Assembly (NCBI GenBank): GCA_963966185.1
Contig: CAWZYM010000001.1
Span: 248,001-312,000, forward strand
Direction of reading: 5' to 3'
Source: Rhabditoides inermis
Lineage: Eukaryota; Nematoda; Chromadorea; Rhabditida; Rhabditidae
Length of the DNA stretch: 64,000 nt
Shown: in pieces, positions 12,101 through 24,420 of the stretch
Layout of the letters: the number at the start of each line of letters is the position of its first letter
How positions within the stretch are numbered: the stretch's first letter is position 1
Translations under genes and position numbers: made by a program
Notes under the pieces: model-generated
Seen by the model: the letters and a program-made list of their open reading frames with translations, nothing else
Told to the model about the DNA's origin: nothing
Database searches by the model: none

Positions 12101-13680
12101 GATCATTTACAATGGTAAACAGTAAGCGTCCCCACAGGGGTGTGAAATCGCTACATCAAAACAGGGCAATGAAGTGCATAAATACTATCCACTCAATCGA
12201 TGTCGATCCAACGGGAGAGGCCCAGTTTATCAAAGATTCATGACTTTCGAATTTGAAACTTTTCTCACTCACTGATCACCTTTATCCTTTCTCTCTCGCA
12301 GTTTGTCGACTGGGCGTTGATCGCCACAATCTCATTTTTTCTAGTTTTGCTAACTCGCATGAGCATCATGTATCGAATTTCACTCCGTATGGTAACAAAG
12401 TTCTAGAAAGAGTTTTTGAGATCATTTACAATGGTAAACAGTAAGCGTCCCCACAGGGGTGTGAAATCGCTACATCAAAACAGGGCAATGAAGTGCATAA
12501 ATACTATCCACTCAATCGATGTCGATCCAACGGGAGAGGCCCAGTTTATCAAAGATTCATGACTGTGTTCGGAATTTGAAATTTTTCTCACTCACTGATC
12601 ACCTTTATCCTTTCTCTCTCGCAGTTTGTCGACTGGGCGTTGATCGCCACAGTCTCATTTTTTTCTAGTTTCGCTAACTCGCATGAGCATCATGTATCGA
12701 ATTTCACTCCGTATGGTAACAAAGTTCTAGAAAGAGTTTTTGAGATCATTTACAATGGTAAACAGTAAGCGTCCCCACAGGGGTGTGAAATCGCTACATC
12801 AAAACAGGGCAATGAAGTGCATAAATACTATCCACTCAATCGATGTCGATCCAACGGGAGAGGCCCAGTTTATCAAAGATTCATGACTTTCGGAATTTGA
12901 AACTTTTCTCACTCACTGATCACCTTTATCCTTTCTCTCTCGCAGTTTGTCGACTGGGCGTTGATCGCCACAGTCTCATTTGTTTCTAGTTTCGCTAACT
13001 CGCATGAGCATCATGTATCGAATTTCACTCCGTATGGTAACAAAGTTCTAGAAAGAGTTTTTGAGATCATTTACAATGGTAAACAGTAAGCGTCCCCACA
13101 GGGGTGTGAAATCGCTACATCAAAACAGGGCAATGAAGTGCATAAATACTATCCACTCAATCGATGTCGATCCAACGGGAGAGGCCCAGTTTATAGAAGA
13201 TTCATGACTGTGTTCGGAATTTGAAACTTTTCTCACTCACTGATCACCTTTATCCCTTCTCTCTCGCAGTTTGTCGACTGGGCGTTGATCGCCACAGTCT
13301 CATTTTTTTCTAGTTTCGCTAACTCGCATGAGCATCATGTATCGAATTTCACTCCGTTTGGTAACAAAGTTCTAGAAAGGGTTTTTTTTAATCATTTACA
13401 ATGGTAAACAGTAAGCGTCCCCACAGGGGTGTGAAATCGCTACATCAAAACAGGGCAATGAAGTGCATAAATACTATCCACTCAATCGATGTCGATCCAA
13501 CGGGAGAGGCCCAGTTTATCAAAGATTCATGACTTTCGGAATTTGAAACTTTTCTCACTCACTGATCACCTTTATCCTTTCTCTCTCGCAGTTTGTCGAC
13601 TGGGCGTTGATCGCCACAGTCTCATTTGTTTCTAGTTTCGCTAACTCGCATGAGCATCATGTATCGAATTTCACTCCGTT
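9137..13680 (+). repeat. 15-unit duplication, copy 2
   Basis: Counterpart of 4305-8848 with almost every diagnostic variant in the same place, including the rare CGATCCAACCGGAG near 9950 (copy 1 near 5117), CATCTTTCACAATGG-type monomers, GACTTTCGAATTTG near 12244, and CATTTGTTTCTAG near 12977. The differences noticed are one T-run length change and one substitution. It overlaps the start of the six-unit series from 12949, so two HOR layers are superimposed here. Confidence 0.9.
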
Positions 13681-14885
13681 TGGTAACAAAGTTCTAGAAA
13701 GGGTTTTTTTTTAAATCATTTACAATGGTAAACAGTAAGCGTCCCCACAGGGGTGTGAAATCGCTACTTCAAAACAGGGCAATGAAGTGCATAAATACTA
13801 TCCACTCAATCGATGTCGATCCAACGGGAGAGGCCCAGTTTATAGAAGATTCATGACTTTAGGAATTTGAAACTTTTCTCACTCCCTGATCACCTTTATC
13901 CTTTCTCTCTCGCAGTTTGTCGACTGGGCGTTGATCGCCACAGTCTTTTTTTTTAGTTTCGCTAACTCGCATGAGCATCATGTATCGAATTTCACTCCGT
14001 ATGGTAACAAAGTTCTAGAAAGGGTTTTTGAGATCATTTACAATGGTAAACAGTATGCGTCCCCACAGGGGTGTGAAATCGCTACATCAAAGCAGGGCAA
14101 TGAAGTGCATAAATACTATCCACTCAATCGATGTCGATCCAACGGGAGAGGCCCAGTTTATAGAAGATTCATGACTGTGTTCGGAATTTGAAACTTTTCT
14201 CACTCACTGATCACCTTTATCCCTTCTCTCTCGCAGTTTGTCGACTGGGCGTTGATCGCCACAGTCTCGATTTTTTTAGTTTCGCAAACTCGCATGAGCA
14301 TCATGTATCGAATTTCACTCCGTATGGTAACAAAGTTCTAGAAAGGGTTTCTGAGATAATTTACAATGGTAAACAGTATGCGTCCCCACAGGGGTGTGAA
14401 ATCGCTACAATAAAACAGGGCAATGAAGTGCATGAATACTATCCACTCAATCGATGTCGATCCAACGGGAGAGGCCCAGTTTATAGAAGATTCATGACTG
14501 TGTTCGGAATTTGAAACTTTTCTCACTCACTGATCACCTTTATCCCTTCTCTCTCGCAGTTTGTCGACTGGGCGTTGATCGCCACAGTCTCATTTTTTTC
14601 TAGTTTCGCTAACTCGCATGAGCATCATGTATCGAATTTCACTCCGTTTGGTAACAAAGTTCTAGAAAGGGTTTTTTTTTAATCATTTACAATGGTAAAC
14701 AGTAAGCGTCCCCACAGGGGTGTGAAATCGCTACATCAAAACAGGGCAATGAAGTGCATAAATACTATCCACTCAATCGATGTCGATCCAACGGGAGAGG
14801 CCCAGTTTATCAAAGATTCATGACTTTCGGAATTTGAAACTTTTCTCACTCACTGATCACCTTTATCCTTTCTCTCTCGCAGTTT
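12949..14885 (+). repeat. 6-unit HOR, copy A (1,937 bp; order a b c d e b)
   Basis: Six monomers can be told apart. a: CATTTGTTTCTAG with CCGTATGG. b: CATTTTTTTCTAG with CCGTTTGG and TTTAATC. c: CATTTGTTTCTAG with CCGTTTGG, AAATC and CTTCAAAAC. d: first T-run directly before AG, with CATCAAAGCAGGG. e: CGATTTTTTT, CGCAAACTCG, GATAATTT and ACAATAAAAC. Then b again. The same order follows at 14886-16822. Start coordinates are the SalI sites at 12949 and 14886. Confidence 0.88.
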
Positions 14886-16822
14886 GTCGACTGGGCGTTG
14901 ATCGCCACAGTCTCATTTGTTTCTAGTTTCGCTAACTCGCATGAGCATCATGTATCGAATTTCACTCCGTATGGTAACAAAGTTCTAGAAAGAGTTTTTG
15001 AGATCATTTACAATGGTAAACAGTAAGCGTCCCCACAGGGGTGTGAAATCGCTACATCAAAACAGGGCAATGAAGTGCATAAATACTATCCACTCAATCG
15101 ATGTCGATCCAACGGGAGAGGCCCAGTTTATAGAAGATTCATGACTGTGTTCGGAATTTGAAACTTTTCTCACTCACTGATCACCTTTATCCCTTCTCTC
15201 TCGCAGTTTGTCGACTGGGCGTTGATCGCCACAGTCTCATTTTTTTCTAGTTTCGCTAACTCGCATGAGCATCATGTATCGAATTTCACTCCGTTTGGTA
15301 ACAAAGTTCTAGAAAGGGTTTTTTTTTAATCATTTACAATGGTAAACAGTAAGCGTCCCCACAGGGGTGTGAAATCGCTACATCAAAACAGGGCAATGAA
15401 GTGCATAAATACTATCCACTCAATCGATGTCGATCCAACGGGAGAGGCCCAGTTTATCAAAGATTCATGACTTTCGGAATTTGAAACTTTTCTCACTCAC
15501 TGATCACCTTTATCCTTTCTCTCTCGCAGTTTGTCGACTGGGCGTTGATCGCCACAGTCTCATTTGTTTCTAGTTTCGCTAACTCGCATGAGCATCATGT
15601 ATCGAATTTCACTCCGTTTGGTAACAAAGTTCTAGAAAGGGTTTTTTTTAAATCATTTACAATGGTAAACAGTAAGCGTCCCCACAGGGGTGTGAAATCG
15701 CTACTTCAAAACAGGGCAATGAAGTGCATAAATACTATCCACTCAATCGATGTCGATCCAACGGGAGAGGCCCAGTTTATAGAAGATTCATGACTTTAGG
15801 AATTTGAAACTTTTCTCACTCCCTGATCACCTTTATCCTTTCTCTCTCGCAGTTTGTCGACTGGGCGTTGATCGCCACAGTCTTTTTTTTTAGTTTCGCT
15901 AACTCGCATGAGCATCATGTATCGAATTTCACTCCGTATGGTAACAAAGTTCTAGAAAGGGTTTTTGAGATCATTTACAATGGTAAACAGTATGCGTCCC
16001 CACAGGGGTGTGAAATCGCTACATCAAAGCAGGGCAATGAAGTGCATAAATACTATCCACTCAATCGATGTCGATCCAACGGGAGAGGCCCAGTTTATAG
16101 AAGATTCATGACTGTGTTCGGAATTTGAAACTTTTCTCACTCACTGATCACCTTTATCCCTTCTCTCTCGCAGTTTGTCGACTGGGCGTTGATCGCCACA
16201 GTCTCGATTTTTTTAGTTTCGCAAACTCGCATGAGCATCATGTATCGAATTTCACTCCGTATGGTAACAAAGTTCTAGAAAGGGTTTCTGAGATAATTTA
16301 CAATGGTAAACAGTATGCGTCCCCACAGGGGTGTGAAATCGCTACAATAAAACAGGGCAATGAAGTGCATGAATACTATCCACTCAATCGATGTCGATCC
16401 AACGGGAGAGGCCCAGTTTATAGAAGATTCATGACTGTGTTCGGAATTTGAAACTTTTCTCACTCACTGATCACCTTTATCCCTTCTCTCTCGCAGTTTG
16501 TCGACTGGGCGTTGATCGCCACAGTCTCATTTTTTTCTAGTTTCGCTAACTCGCATGAGCATCATGTATCGAATTTCACTCCGTTTGGTAACAAAGTTCT
16601 AGAAAGGGTTTTTTTTTAATCATTTACAATGGTAAACAGTAAGCGTCCCCACAGGGGTGTGAAATCGCTACATCAAAACAGGGCAATGAAGTGCATAAAT
16701 ACTATCCACTCAATCGATGTCGATCCAACGGGAGAGGCCCAGTTTATCAAAGATTCATGACTTTCGGAATTTGAAACTTTTCTCACTCACTGATCACCTT
16801 TATCCTTTCTCTCTCGCAGTTT
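14886..16822 (+). repeat. 6-unit HOR, copy B (1,937 bp; order a b c d e b)
   Basis: Repeats the a b c d e b order of 12949-14885 at exactly 1,937 bp offset between SalI sites. The only changes I noticed are in the second T-runs, for example before AAATC in monomer c (longer near 13700 than near 15645). It is followed directly by c d e, so the next repeat lacks monomer a and one b, giving a four-unit step of about 1,292 bp between d monomers (15868 to 17160). Confidence 0.88.
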
Positions 16823-17607
16823 GTCGACTGGGCGTTGATCGCCACAGTCTCATTTGTTTCTAGTTTCGCTAACTCGCATGAGCATCATGTATCGAATTTC
16901 ACTCCGTTTGGTAACAAAGTTCTAGAAAGGGTTTTTTTTTTAAATCATTTACAATGGTAAACAGTAAGCGTCCCCACAGGGGTGTGAAATCGCTACTTCA
17001 AAACAGGGCAATGAAGTGCATAAATACTATCCACTCAATCGATGTCGATCCAACGGGAGAGGCCCAGTTTATAGAAGATTCATGACTTTAGGAATTTGAA
17101 ACTTTTCTCACTCCCTGATCACCTTTATCCTTTCTCTCTCGCAGTTTGTCGACTGGGCGTTGATCGCCACAGTCTTTTTTTTTAGTTTCGCTAACTCGCA
17201 TGAGCATCATGTATCGAATTTCACTCCGTATGGTAACAAAGTTCTAGAAAGGGTTTTTGAGATCATTTACAATGGTAAACAGTATGCGTCCCCACAGGGG
17301 TGTGAAATCGCTACATCAAAGCAGGGCAATGAAGTGCATAAATACTATCCACTCAATCGATGTCGATCCAACGGGAGAGGCCCAGTTTATAGAAGATTCA
17401 TGACTGTGTTCGGAATTTGAAACTTTTCTCACTCACTGATCACCTTTATCCCTTCTCTCTCGCAGTTTGTCGACTGGGCGTTGATCGCCACAGTCTCGAT
17501 TTTTTTAGTTTCGCAAACTCGCATGAGCATCATGTATCGAATTTCACTCCGTATGGTAACAAAGTTCTAGAAAGGGTTTCTGAGATAATTTACAATGGTA
17601 AACAGTA
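16823..17607 (+). repeat. Partial HOR copy (c d e) ending in a chimeric monomer
   Basis: The order c d e continues from copy B. The last e monomer begins normally (CGATTTTTTT near 17498, CGCAAACTCG near 17515, GATAATTT near 17584) but then carries CAGTAAGCG and CATCAAAACAGGG in place of the e-type CAGTATGCG and ACAATAAAAC. The switch point, near 17587-17607, is also the left limit of the C-type domain, so this monomer looks like a recombination joint between domains. Confidence 0.82.
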
Positions 17608-18735
17608 AGCGTCCCCACAGGGGTGTGAAATCGCTACATCAAAACAGGGCAATTAAGTGCATAAACACTATCCACTCAATCGATGTCGATCCAACGGGAG
17701 AGGCCCAGTTTATAAAAGATTCATGACTTTAGGAATTTGAAACTTTTCTCACTCACTGTTCACCTTTATCCTTTCTCTCTCGCAGTTTGTCGACTGGGCG
17801 TTGATCGCCACAGTCTCATTTTTTTCTAGTTTCGCTAACTCGCATGAGCATCATGTATCGAATTTCACTCCGTATGGTAACAAAGTTCTAGAAAGGGTTT
17901 TTGAGATCATTTACAATGGTAAACAGTATGCGTCCCCACAGCGGTGTGAAATCGCTACATCAAAACAGGGCAATGAAGTGCATAAATACTATCCACTCAA
18001 TCGATGTCGATCCAACGGGAGAGGCCCAGTTTATAGAAGATTCATGACTGTGTTCGGAATTTGAAACTTTTCTCACTCACTGATCACCTTTGTCCTTTCT
18101 CTCTCGCAGTTTGTCGACTGGGCGTTGATCGCCACAGTCTCATTTTTTTTCTAGTTTCGCTAACTCGCATAAGCATCATGTATCGAATTTCACTCCGTAT
18201 GGTAACAAAGTTCTAGAAAGAGTTTTTGAGATCATTTACAATGGTAAACAGTAAGCGTCCCCACAGGGGTGTGAAATCGCTACATCAAAACAGGGCAATG
18301 AAGTGCATAAATACTATCCACTCAATCGATGTCGATCCAACGGGAGAGGCCCAGTTTATAGAAGATTCATGACTGTGTTCGGAATTTGAAACTTTTCTCA
18401 GGGCGTTGATCGCCACAGTCTCATTTTTTCTAGTTTCGCTAACTCGCATGAGCATCATGTATCGAATTTCACTCCGTATGGTAACAAAGTTCTAGAAAGG
18501 GTTTCTGAGATCATTTACAATGGTAAACAGTATGCGTCCCCACAGGGGTGTGAAATCGCTACATTAAAACAGGGCAATGAAGTGCATAAATACTATCCAC
18601 TCAATCGATGTCGATCCAACGGGAGAGGCCCAGTTTATAGAAGATTCATGACTGTGTTCGGAATTTGAAACTTTTCTCACTCACTGATCACCTTTATCCC
18701 TTCTCTCTCGCAGTTTGTCGACTGGGCGTTGATCG
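17587..18735 (+). repeat. C-type 5-unit block, copy 1 of 3 (1,573-bp offset)
   Basis: This block carries GGGCAATTAAG with CATAAACAC, CTGTTCACC, CACAGCGGTG, TTTGTCC and CATAAGCATC in fixed order, plus one 279-bp truncated monomer. The same order is found at 19160-20308 (offset 1,573 bp) and at 23517-24665 (a further 4,357 bp). A difference in copy 1 is GGCCCAG upstream of the truncation, where the later copies have GGCCGAG. These variants define the C domain and are absent or rare outside 17.6-26 kb. Confidence 0.85.
18212..18490 (+). repeat. Truncated 279-bp monomer (44-bp deletion) 1
   Basis: Measured XbaI site to XbaI site. The sequence passes from CTTTTCTCA directly to GGGCGTTGATC at 18400/18401, skipping 44 bases that in full copies hold BclI, the pyrimidine tract, CAG and the SalI site. 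It differs from the other seven truncated monomers in having GGCCCAG, not GGCCGAG, upstream of the joint. Confidence 0.93.
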
Positions 18736-19784
18736 CCACAGTCTCATTTTTTTCTAGTTTCGCTAACTCGCATGAGCATCATGTATCGAATTTCACTCCG
18801 TATGGTAACAAAGTTCTAGAAAGGGTTTTTGAGATCATTTACAATGGTAAACAGTATGCGTCCCCACAGCGGTGTGAAATCGCTACATCAAAACAGGGCA
18901 ATGAAGTGCATAAATACTATCCACTCAATCGATGTCGATCCAACGGGAGAGGCCCAGTTTATAGAAGATTCATGACTGTGTTCGGAATTTGAAACTTTTC
19001 TCACTCACTGATCACCTTTATCCCTTCTCTCTCGCAGTTTGTCGACTGGGCGTTGATCGCCACAGTCTCATTTTTTTCTAGTTTCGCTAACTCGCATGAG
19101 CATCATGTATCGAATTTCACTCCGTATGGTAACAAAGTTCTAGAAAGAGTTTTTGAGATCATTTACAATGGTAAACAGTAAGCGTCCCCACAGGGGTGTG
19201 AAATCGCTACATCAAAACAGGGCAATTAAGTGCATAAACACTATCCACTCAATCGATGTCGATCCAACGGGAGAGGCCCAGTTTATAAAAGATTCATGAC
19301 TTTAGGAATTTGAAACTTTTCTCACTCACTGTTCACCTTTATCCTTTCTCTCTCGCAGTTTGTCGACTGGGCGTTGATCGCCACAGTCTCATTTTTTTCT
19401 AGTTTCGCTAACTCGCATGAGCATCATGTATCGAATTTCACTCCGTATGGTAACAAAGTTCTAGAAAGGGTTTTTGAGATCATTTACAATGGTAAACAGT
19501 ATGCGTCCCCACAGCGGTGTGAAATCGCTACATCAAAACAGGGCAATGAAGTGCATAAATACTATCCACTCAATCGATGTCGATCCAACGGGAGAGGCCC
19601 AGTTTATAGAAGATTCATGACTGTGTTCGGAATTTGAAACTTTTCTCACTCACTGATCACCTTTGTCCTTTCTCTCTCGCAGTTTGTCGACTGGGCGTTG
19701 ATCGCCACAGTCTCATTTTTTTTCTAGTTTCGCTAACTCGCATAAGCATCATGTATCGAATTTCACTCCGTATGGTAACAAAGT

Positions 19785-20063
19785 TCTAGAAAGAGTTTTT
19801 GAGATCATTTACAATGGTAAACAGTAAGCGTCCCCACAGGGGTGTGAAATCGCTACATCAAAACAGGGCAATGAAGTGCATAAATACTATCCACTCAATC
19901 GATGTCGATCCAACGGGAGAGGCCGAGTTTATAGAAGATTCATGACTGTGTTCGGAATTTGAAACTTTTCTCAGGGCGTTGATCGCCACAGTCTCATTTT
20001 TTCTAGTTTCGCTAACTCGCATGAGCATCATGTATCGAATTTCACTCCGTATGGTAACAAAGT
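19785..20063 (+). repeat. Truncated 279-bp monomer 2
   Basis: XbaI to XbaI interval with the same TCTCA|GGGCG joint at 19973/19974. Upstream marker GGCCGAG is present near 19923. SalI and BclI sites are lost. Counterpart of the monomer at 24142-24420. Confidence 0.93.
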
Positions 20064-20713
20064 TCTAGAAAGGGTTTCTGAGATCATTTACAATGGTAAA
20101 CAGTATGCGTCCCCACAGGGGTGTGAAATCGCTACATTAAAACAGGGCAATGAAGTGCATAAATACTATCCACTCAATCGATGTCGATCCAACGGGAGAG
20201 GCCCAGTTTATAGAAGATTCATGACTGTGTTCGGAATTTGAAACTTTTCTCACTCACTGATCACCTTTATCCCTTCTCTCTCGCAGTTTGTCGACTGGGC
20301 GTTGATCGCAACAGTCTCATTTTTTTCTAGTTTCGCTAACTCGCATGAGCATCATGTATCGAATTTCACTCCGTATGGTAACAAAGTTCTAGAAAGAGTT
20401 TTTGAGATTATTTACAATGGTAAACAGTATGCGTCCCCACAGCGGTGTGAAAACGCTACATCAAAACAGGGCAATGAAGTGCATAAATACTATCCACTCA
20501 ATCGATGTCGATCCAACGGGAGAGGCCCAGTTTATCAAAGATTCATGACTGTGTTCGGAATTTGAAACTTTTCTCACTCCCTGATCACCTTTTTCCTTTC
20601 TCTCTCGCAGTTTGTCGACTGGGCGTTGATCGCCACAGTCTCATTTTTTTTTCTAGTTTCGCTAACTCGCATGAGCATCATGTATCGAATTTCACTCCGT
20701 ATGGTAACAAAGT

Positions 20714-20992
20714 TCTAGAAAGGGTTTTTGAGATCATTTACAATGGTAAACAGTAAGCGTCCCCACAGGGGTGTGAAATCGCTACATCAAAACAGGGCAA
20801 TGAAGTGCATAAATATTATCCACTCAATCGATGTCGATCCAACGGGAGAGGCCGAGTTTATAGAAGATTCATGACTGTGTTCGGAATTTGAAACTTTTCT
20901 CAGGGCGTTGATCGCCACAGTCTCATTTTTTCTAGTTTCGCTAACTCGCATGAGCATCATGTATCGAATTTCACTCCGTATGATAACAAAGT
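20714..20992 (+). repeat. Truncated 279-bp monomer 3
   Basis: Same 44-bp deletion, joint at 20902/20903, with GGCCGAG upstream near 20850. The next copy begins with ATGATAACAAAG in place of ATGGTAACAAAG. Counterpart of 25072-25350. Confidence 0.93.
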
Positions 20993-21318
20993 TCTAGAAA
21001 GGGTTTTTGAGATCATTTACAATGGTAAACAGTAAGCGTCCCCACAGGGGTGTGAAATCGCTACATCAAAACAGGGCAATGAAGTGCATAAATACTATCC
21101 ACTCAATCGATGTCGATCCAACGGGAGAGGCCCAGTTTATCAAAGATTCATGACTGTGTTCGGAATTTGAAACTTTTCTCACTCCCTGATCACCTTTTTC
21201 CTTTCTCTCTCGCAGTTTGTCGACTGGGCGTTGATCGCCACAGTTTCATTTTTTTTTCTAGTTTCGCTAACTCGCATGAGCATCATGTATCGAATTTCAC
21301 TCCGTATGGTAACAAAGT

Positions 21319-21597
21319 TCTAGAAAGGGTTTTTGAGATCATTTACAATGGTAAACAGTAAGCGTCCCCACAGGGGTGTGAAATCGCTACATCAAAACAG
21401 GGCAATGAAGTGCATAAATACTATCCACTCAATCGATGTCGATCCAACGGGAGAGGCCGAGTTTATAGAAGATTCATGACTGTGTTCGGAATTTGAAACT
21501 TTTCTCAGGGCGTTGATCGCCACAGTCTCATTTTTTCTAGTTTCGCTAACTCGCATGAGCATCATGTATCGAATTTCACTCCGTATGATAACAAAGT
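21319..21597 (+). repeat. Truncated 279-bp monomer 4 (first of a tandem pair)
   Basis: Joint at 21507/21508, GGCCGAG upstream. It is directly followed by another truncated monomer, the only place where two lie side by side. The second large copy of this region has a single truncated monomer at the matching point, so one unit was gained here or lost there. Confidence 0.93.
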
Positions 21598-21876
21598 TCT
21601 AGAAAGGGTTTTTGAGATCATTTACAATGGTAAACAGTAAGCGTCCCCACAGGGGTGTGAAATCGCTACATCAAAACAGGGCAATGAAGTGCATAAATAC
21701 TATCCACTCAATCGATGTCGATCCAACGGGAGAGGCCGAGTTTATAGAAGATTCATGACTGTGTTCGGAATTTGAAACTTTTCTCAGGGCGTTGATCGCC
21801 ACAGTCTCATTTTTTCTAGTTTCGCTAACTCGCAAGAGCATTATGTATCGAATTTCACTCCGTATGGTAACAAAGT
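21598..21876 (+). repeat. Truncated 279-bp monomer 5 (second of the pair)
   Basis: Joint at 21786/21787, GGCCGAG upstream, then CGCAAGAGCATTATG near 21832, a marker shared only with the monomer after the joint at 25866. This marker shows that monomer 5, not monomer 4, is the counterpart of monomer 8. Confidence 0.93.
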
Positions 21877-24141
21877 TCTAGAAAGGGTTTTTGAGATCAT
21901 TTACAATGGTAAACAGTATGCGTCTCCACAGGGGTGTGAAATCGCTACATCAAAACAGGGCAATGAAGTGCATAAATACTATCCACTCAATCGATGTCGA
22001 TCCAACGGGAGAGGCCCAGTTTATAGAAGATTCATGACTGTGTTCGGAGTTTGAAACTTTTCTCACTCACTGATTACCTTTATCCCTTCTCTCTCGCAGT
22101 TTGTCGACTGGGCGTTGATCGCCACAGTCTCATTTTTTTCTAGTTTCGCTAACTCGCATGAGCATCATGTATCGAATTTCACTCCGTATGGTAACAAAGT
22201 TCTAGAAAGAGTTTTTGAGATCATTTACAATGGTAAACAGTAAGCGTCCCCACAGGGGTGTGAAATCGCTACATCAAAACAGGGCAATGAAGTGCATAAA
22301 CACTATCCACTCAATCGATGTCGATCCAACGGGAGAGGCCCAGTTTATAAAAGATTCATGACTTTAGGAATTTGAAACTTTTCTCACTCACTGTTCACCT
22401 TTATCCTTTCTCTCTCGCAGTTTGTCGACTGGGCGTTGATCGCCACAGTCTCATTTTTTTTCTAGTTTTGCTAACTCGCATAAGCATCATGTATCGAATT
22501 TCACTCCGTATGGTAACAAAGTTCTAGAAAGAGTTTTTGAGATCATTTACAATGGTAAACAGTAAGCGTCCCCACAGGGGTGTGAAATCGCTACATCAAA
22601 ACAGGGCAATGAAGTGCATAAATACTATCCACTCAATCGATGTCGATCCAACGGGAGAGGCCCAGTTTATAGAAGATTCATGACTGTGTTCGGAATTTGA
22701 AACTTTTCTCACTCACTGATCACCTTTATCCCTTCTCTCTCGCAGTTTGTCGACTGGGCGTTGATCGCCACAGTCTCATTTTTTTTCTAGTTTCGCTAAC
22801 TCGCATAAGCATCATGTATCGAATTTCACTCCGTATGGTAACAAAGTTCTAGAAAGAGTTTTTGAGATCATTTACAATGGTAAACAGTAAGCGTCCCCAC
22901 AGGGGTGTGAAATCGCTACATCAAAACAGGGCAATGAAGTGCATAAATACTATCCACTCAATCGATGTCGATCCAACGGGAGAGGCCCAGTTTATAGAAG
23001 ATTCATGACTGTGTTCGGAATTTGAAACTTTTCTCACTCACTGATCACCTTTATCCCTTCTCTCTCGCAGTTTGTCGACTGGGCGTTGATCGCAACAGTC
23101 TCATTTTTTTCTAGTTTCGCTAACTCGCATGAGCATCATGTATCGAATTTCACTCCGTATGGTAACAAAGTTCTAGAAAGGGTTTTTGAGATCATTTACA
23201 ATGGTAAACAGTATGCGTCCCCACAGCGGTGTGAAATCGCTACATCAAAACAGGGCAATGAAGTGCATAAATACTATCCACTCAATCGATGTCGATCCAA
23301 CGGGAGAGGCCCAGTTTATAGAAGATTCATGACTGTGTTCGGAATTTGAAACTTTTCTCACTCACTGATCACCTTTATCCCTTCTCTCTCGCAGTTTGTC
23401 GACTGGGCGTTGATCGCCACAGTCTCATTTTTTTCTAGTTTCGCTAACTCGCATGAGCATCATGTATCGAATTTCACTCCGTATGGTAACAAAGTTCTAG
23501 AAAGAGTTTTTGAGATCATTTACAATGGTAAACAGTAAGCGTCCCCACAGGGGTGTGAAATCGCTACATCAAAACAGGGCAATTAAGTGCATAAACACTA
23601 TCCACTCAATCGATGTCGATCCAACGGGAGAGGCCCAGTTTATAAAAGATTCATGACTTTAGGAATTTGAAACTTTTCTCACTCACTGTTCACCTTTATC
23701 CTTTCTCTCTCGCAGTTTGTCGACTGGGCGTTGATCGCCACAGTCTCATTTTTTTCTAGTTTCGCTAACTCGCATGAGCATCATGTATCGAATTTCACTC
23801 CGTATGGTAACAAAGTTCTAGAAAGGGTTTTTGAGATCATTTACAATGGTAAACAGTATGCGTCCCCACAGCGGTGTGAAATCGCTACATCAAAACAGGG
23901 CAATGAAGTGCATAAATACTATCCACTCAATCGATGTCGATCCAACGGGAGAGGCCCAGTTTATAGAAGATTCATGACTGTGTTCGGAATTTGAAACTTT
24001 TCTCACTCACTGATCACCTTTGTCCTTTCTCTCTCGCAGTTTGTCGACTGGGCGTTGATCGCCACAGTCTCATTTTTTTTCTAGTTTCGCTAACTCGCAT
24101 AAGCATCATGTATCGAATTTCACTCCGTATGGTAACAAAGT

Positions 24142-24420
24142 TCTAGAAAGAGTTTTTGAGATCATTTACAATGGTAAACAGTAAGCGTCCCCACAGGGGT
24201 GTGAAATCGCTACATCAAAACAGGGCAATGAAGTGCATAAATACTATCCACTCAATCGATGTCGATCCAACGGGAGAGGCCGAGTTTATAGAAGATTCAT
24301 GACTGTGTTCGGAATTTGAAACTTTTCTCAGGGCGTTGATCGCCACAGTCTAATTTTTTCTAGTTTCGCTAACTCGCATGAGCATCATGTATCGAATTTC
24401 ACTCCGTATGGTAACAAAGT
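24142..24420 (+). repeat. Truncated 279-bp monomer 6
   Basis: Joint at 24330/24331 with GGCCGAG upstream. Counterpart of 19785-20063 at 4,357 bp offset. A private change, CAGTCTAATTTTTTC, lies just after the joint. Confidence 0.93.

Larger units (their letters stand above)
18566..21507 (+). repeat. C-type ~9-unit duplication, copy 1 (offset 4,357-4,359 bp)
   Basis: Matches 22923-25866 in monomer order, including the positions of truncated monomers (joints 19973 to 24330 and 20902 to 25260). The offset grows from 4,357 to 4,359 through T-run changes. A private change in this copy is CAGTTTCATT near 21244. This copy is followed by an extra 279-bp monomer compared with the second copy. It overlaps the smaller 1,573-bp series. 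Confidence 0.85.
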
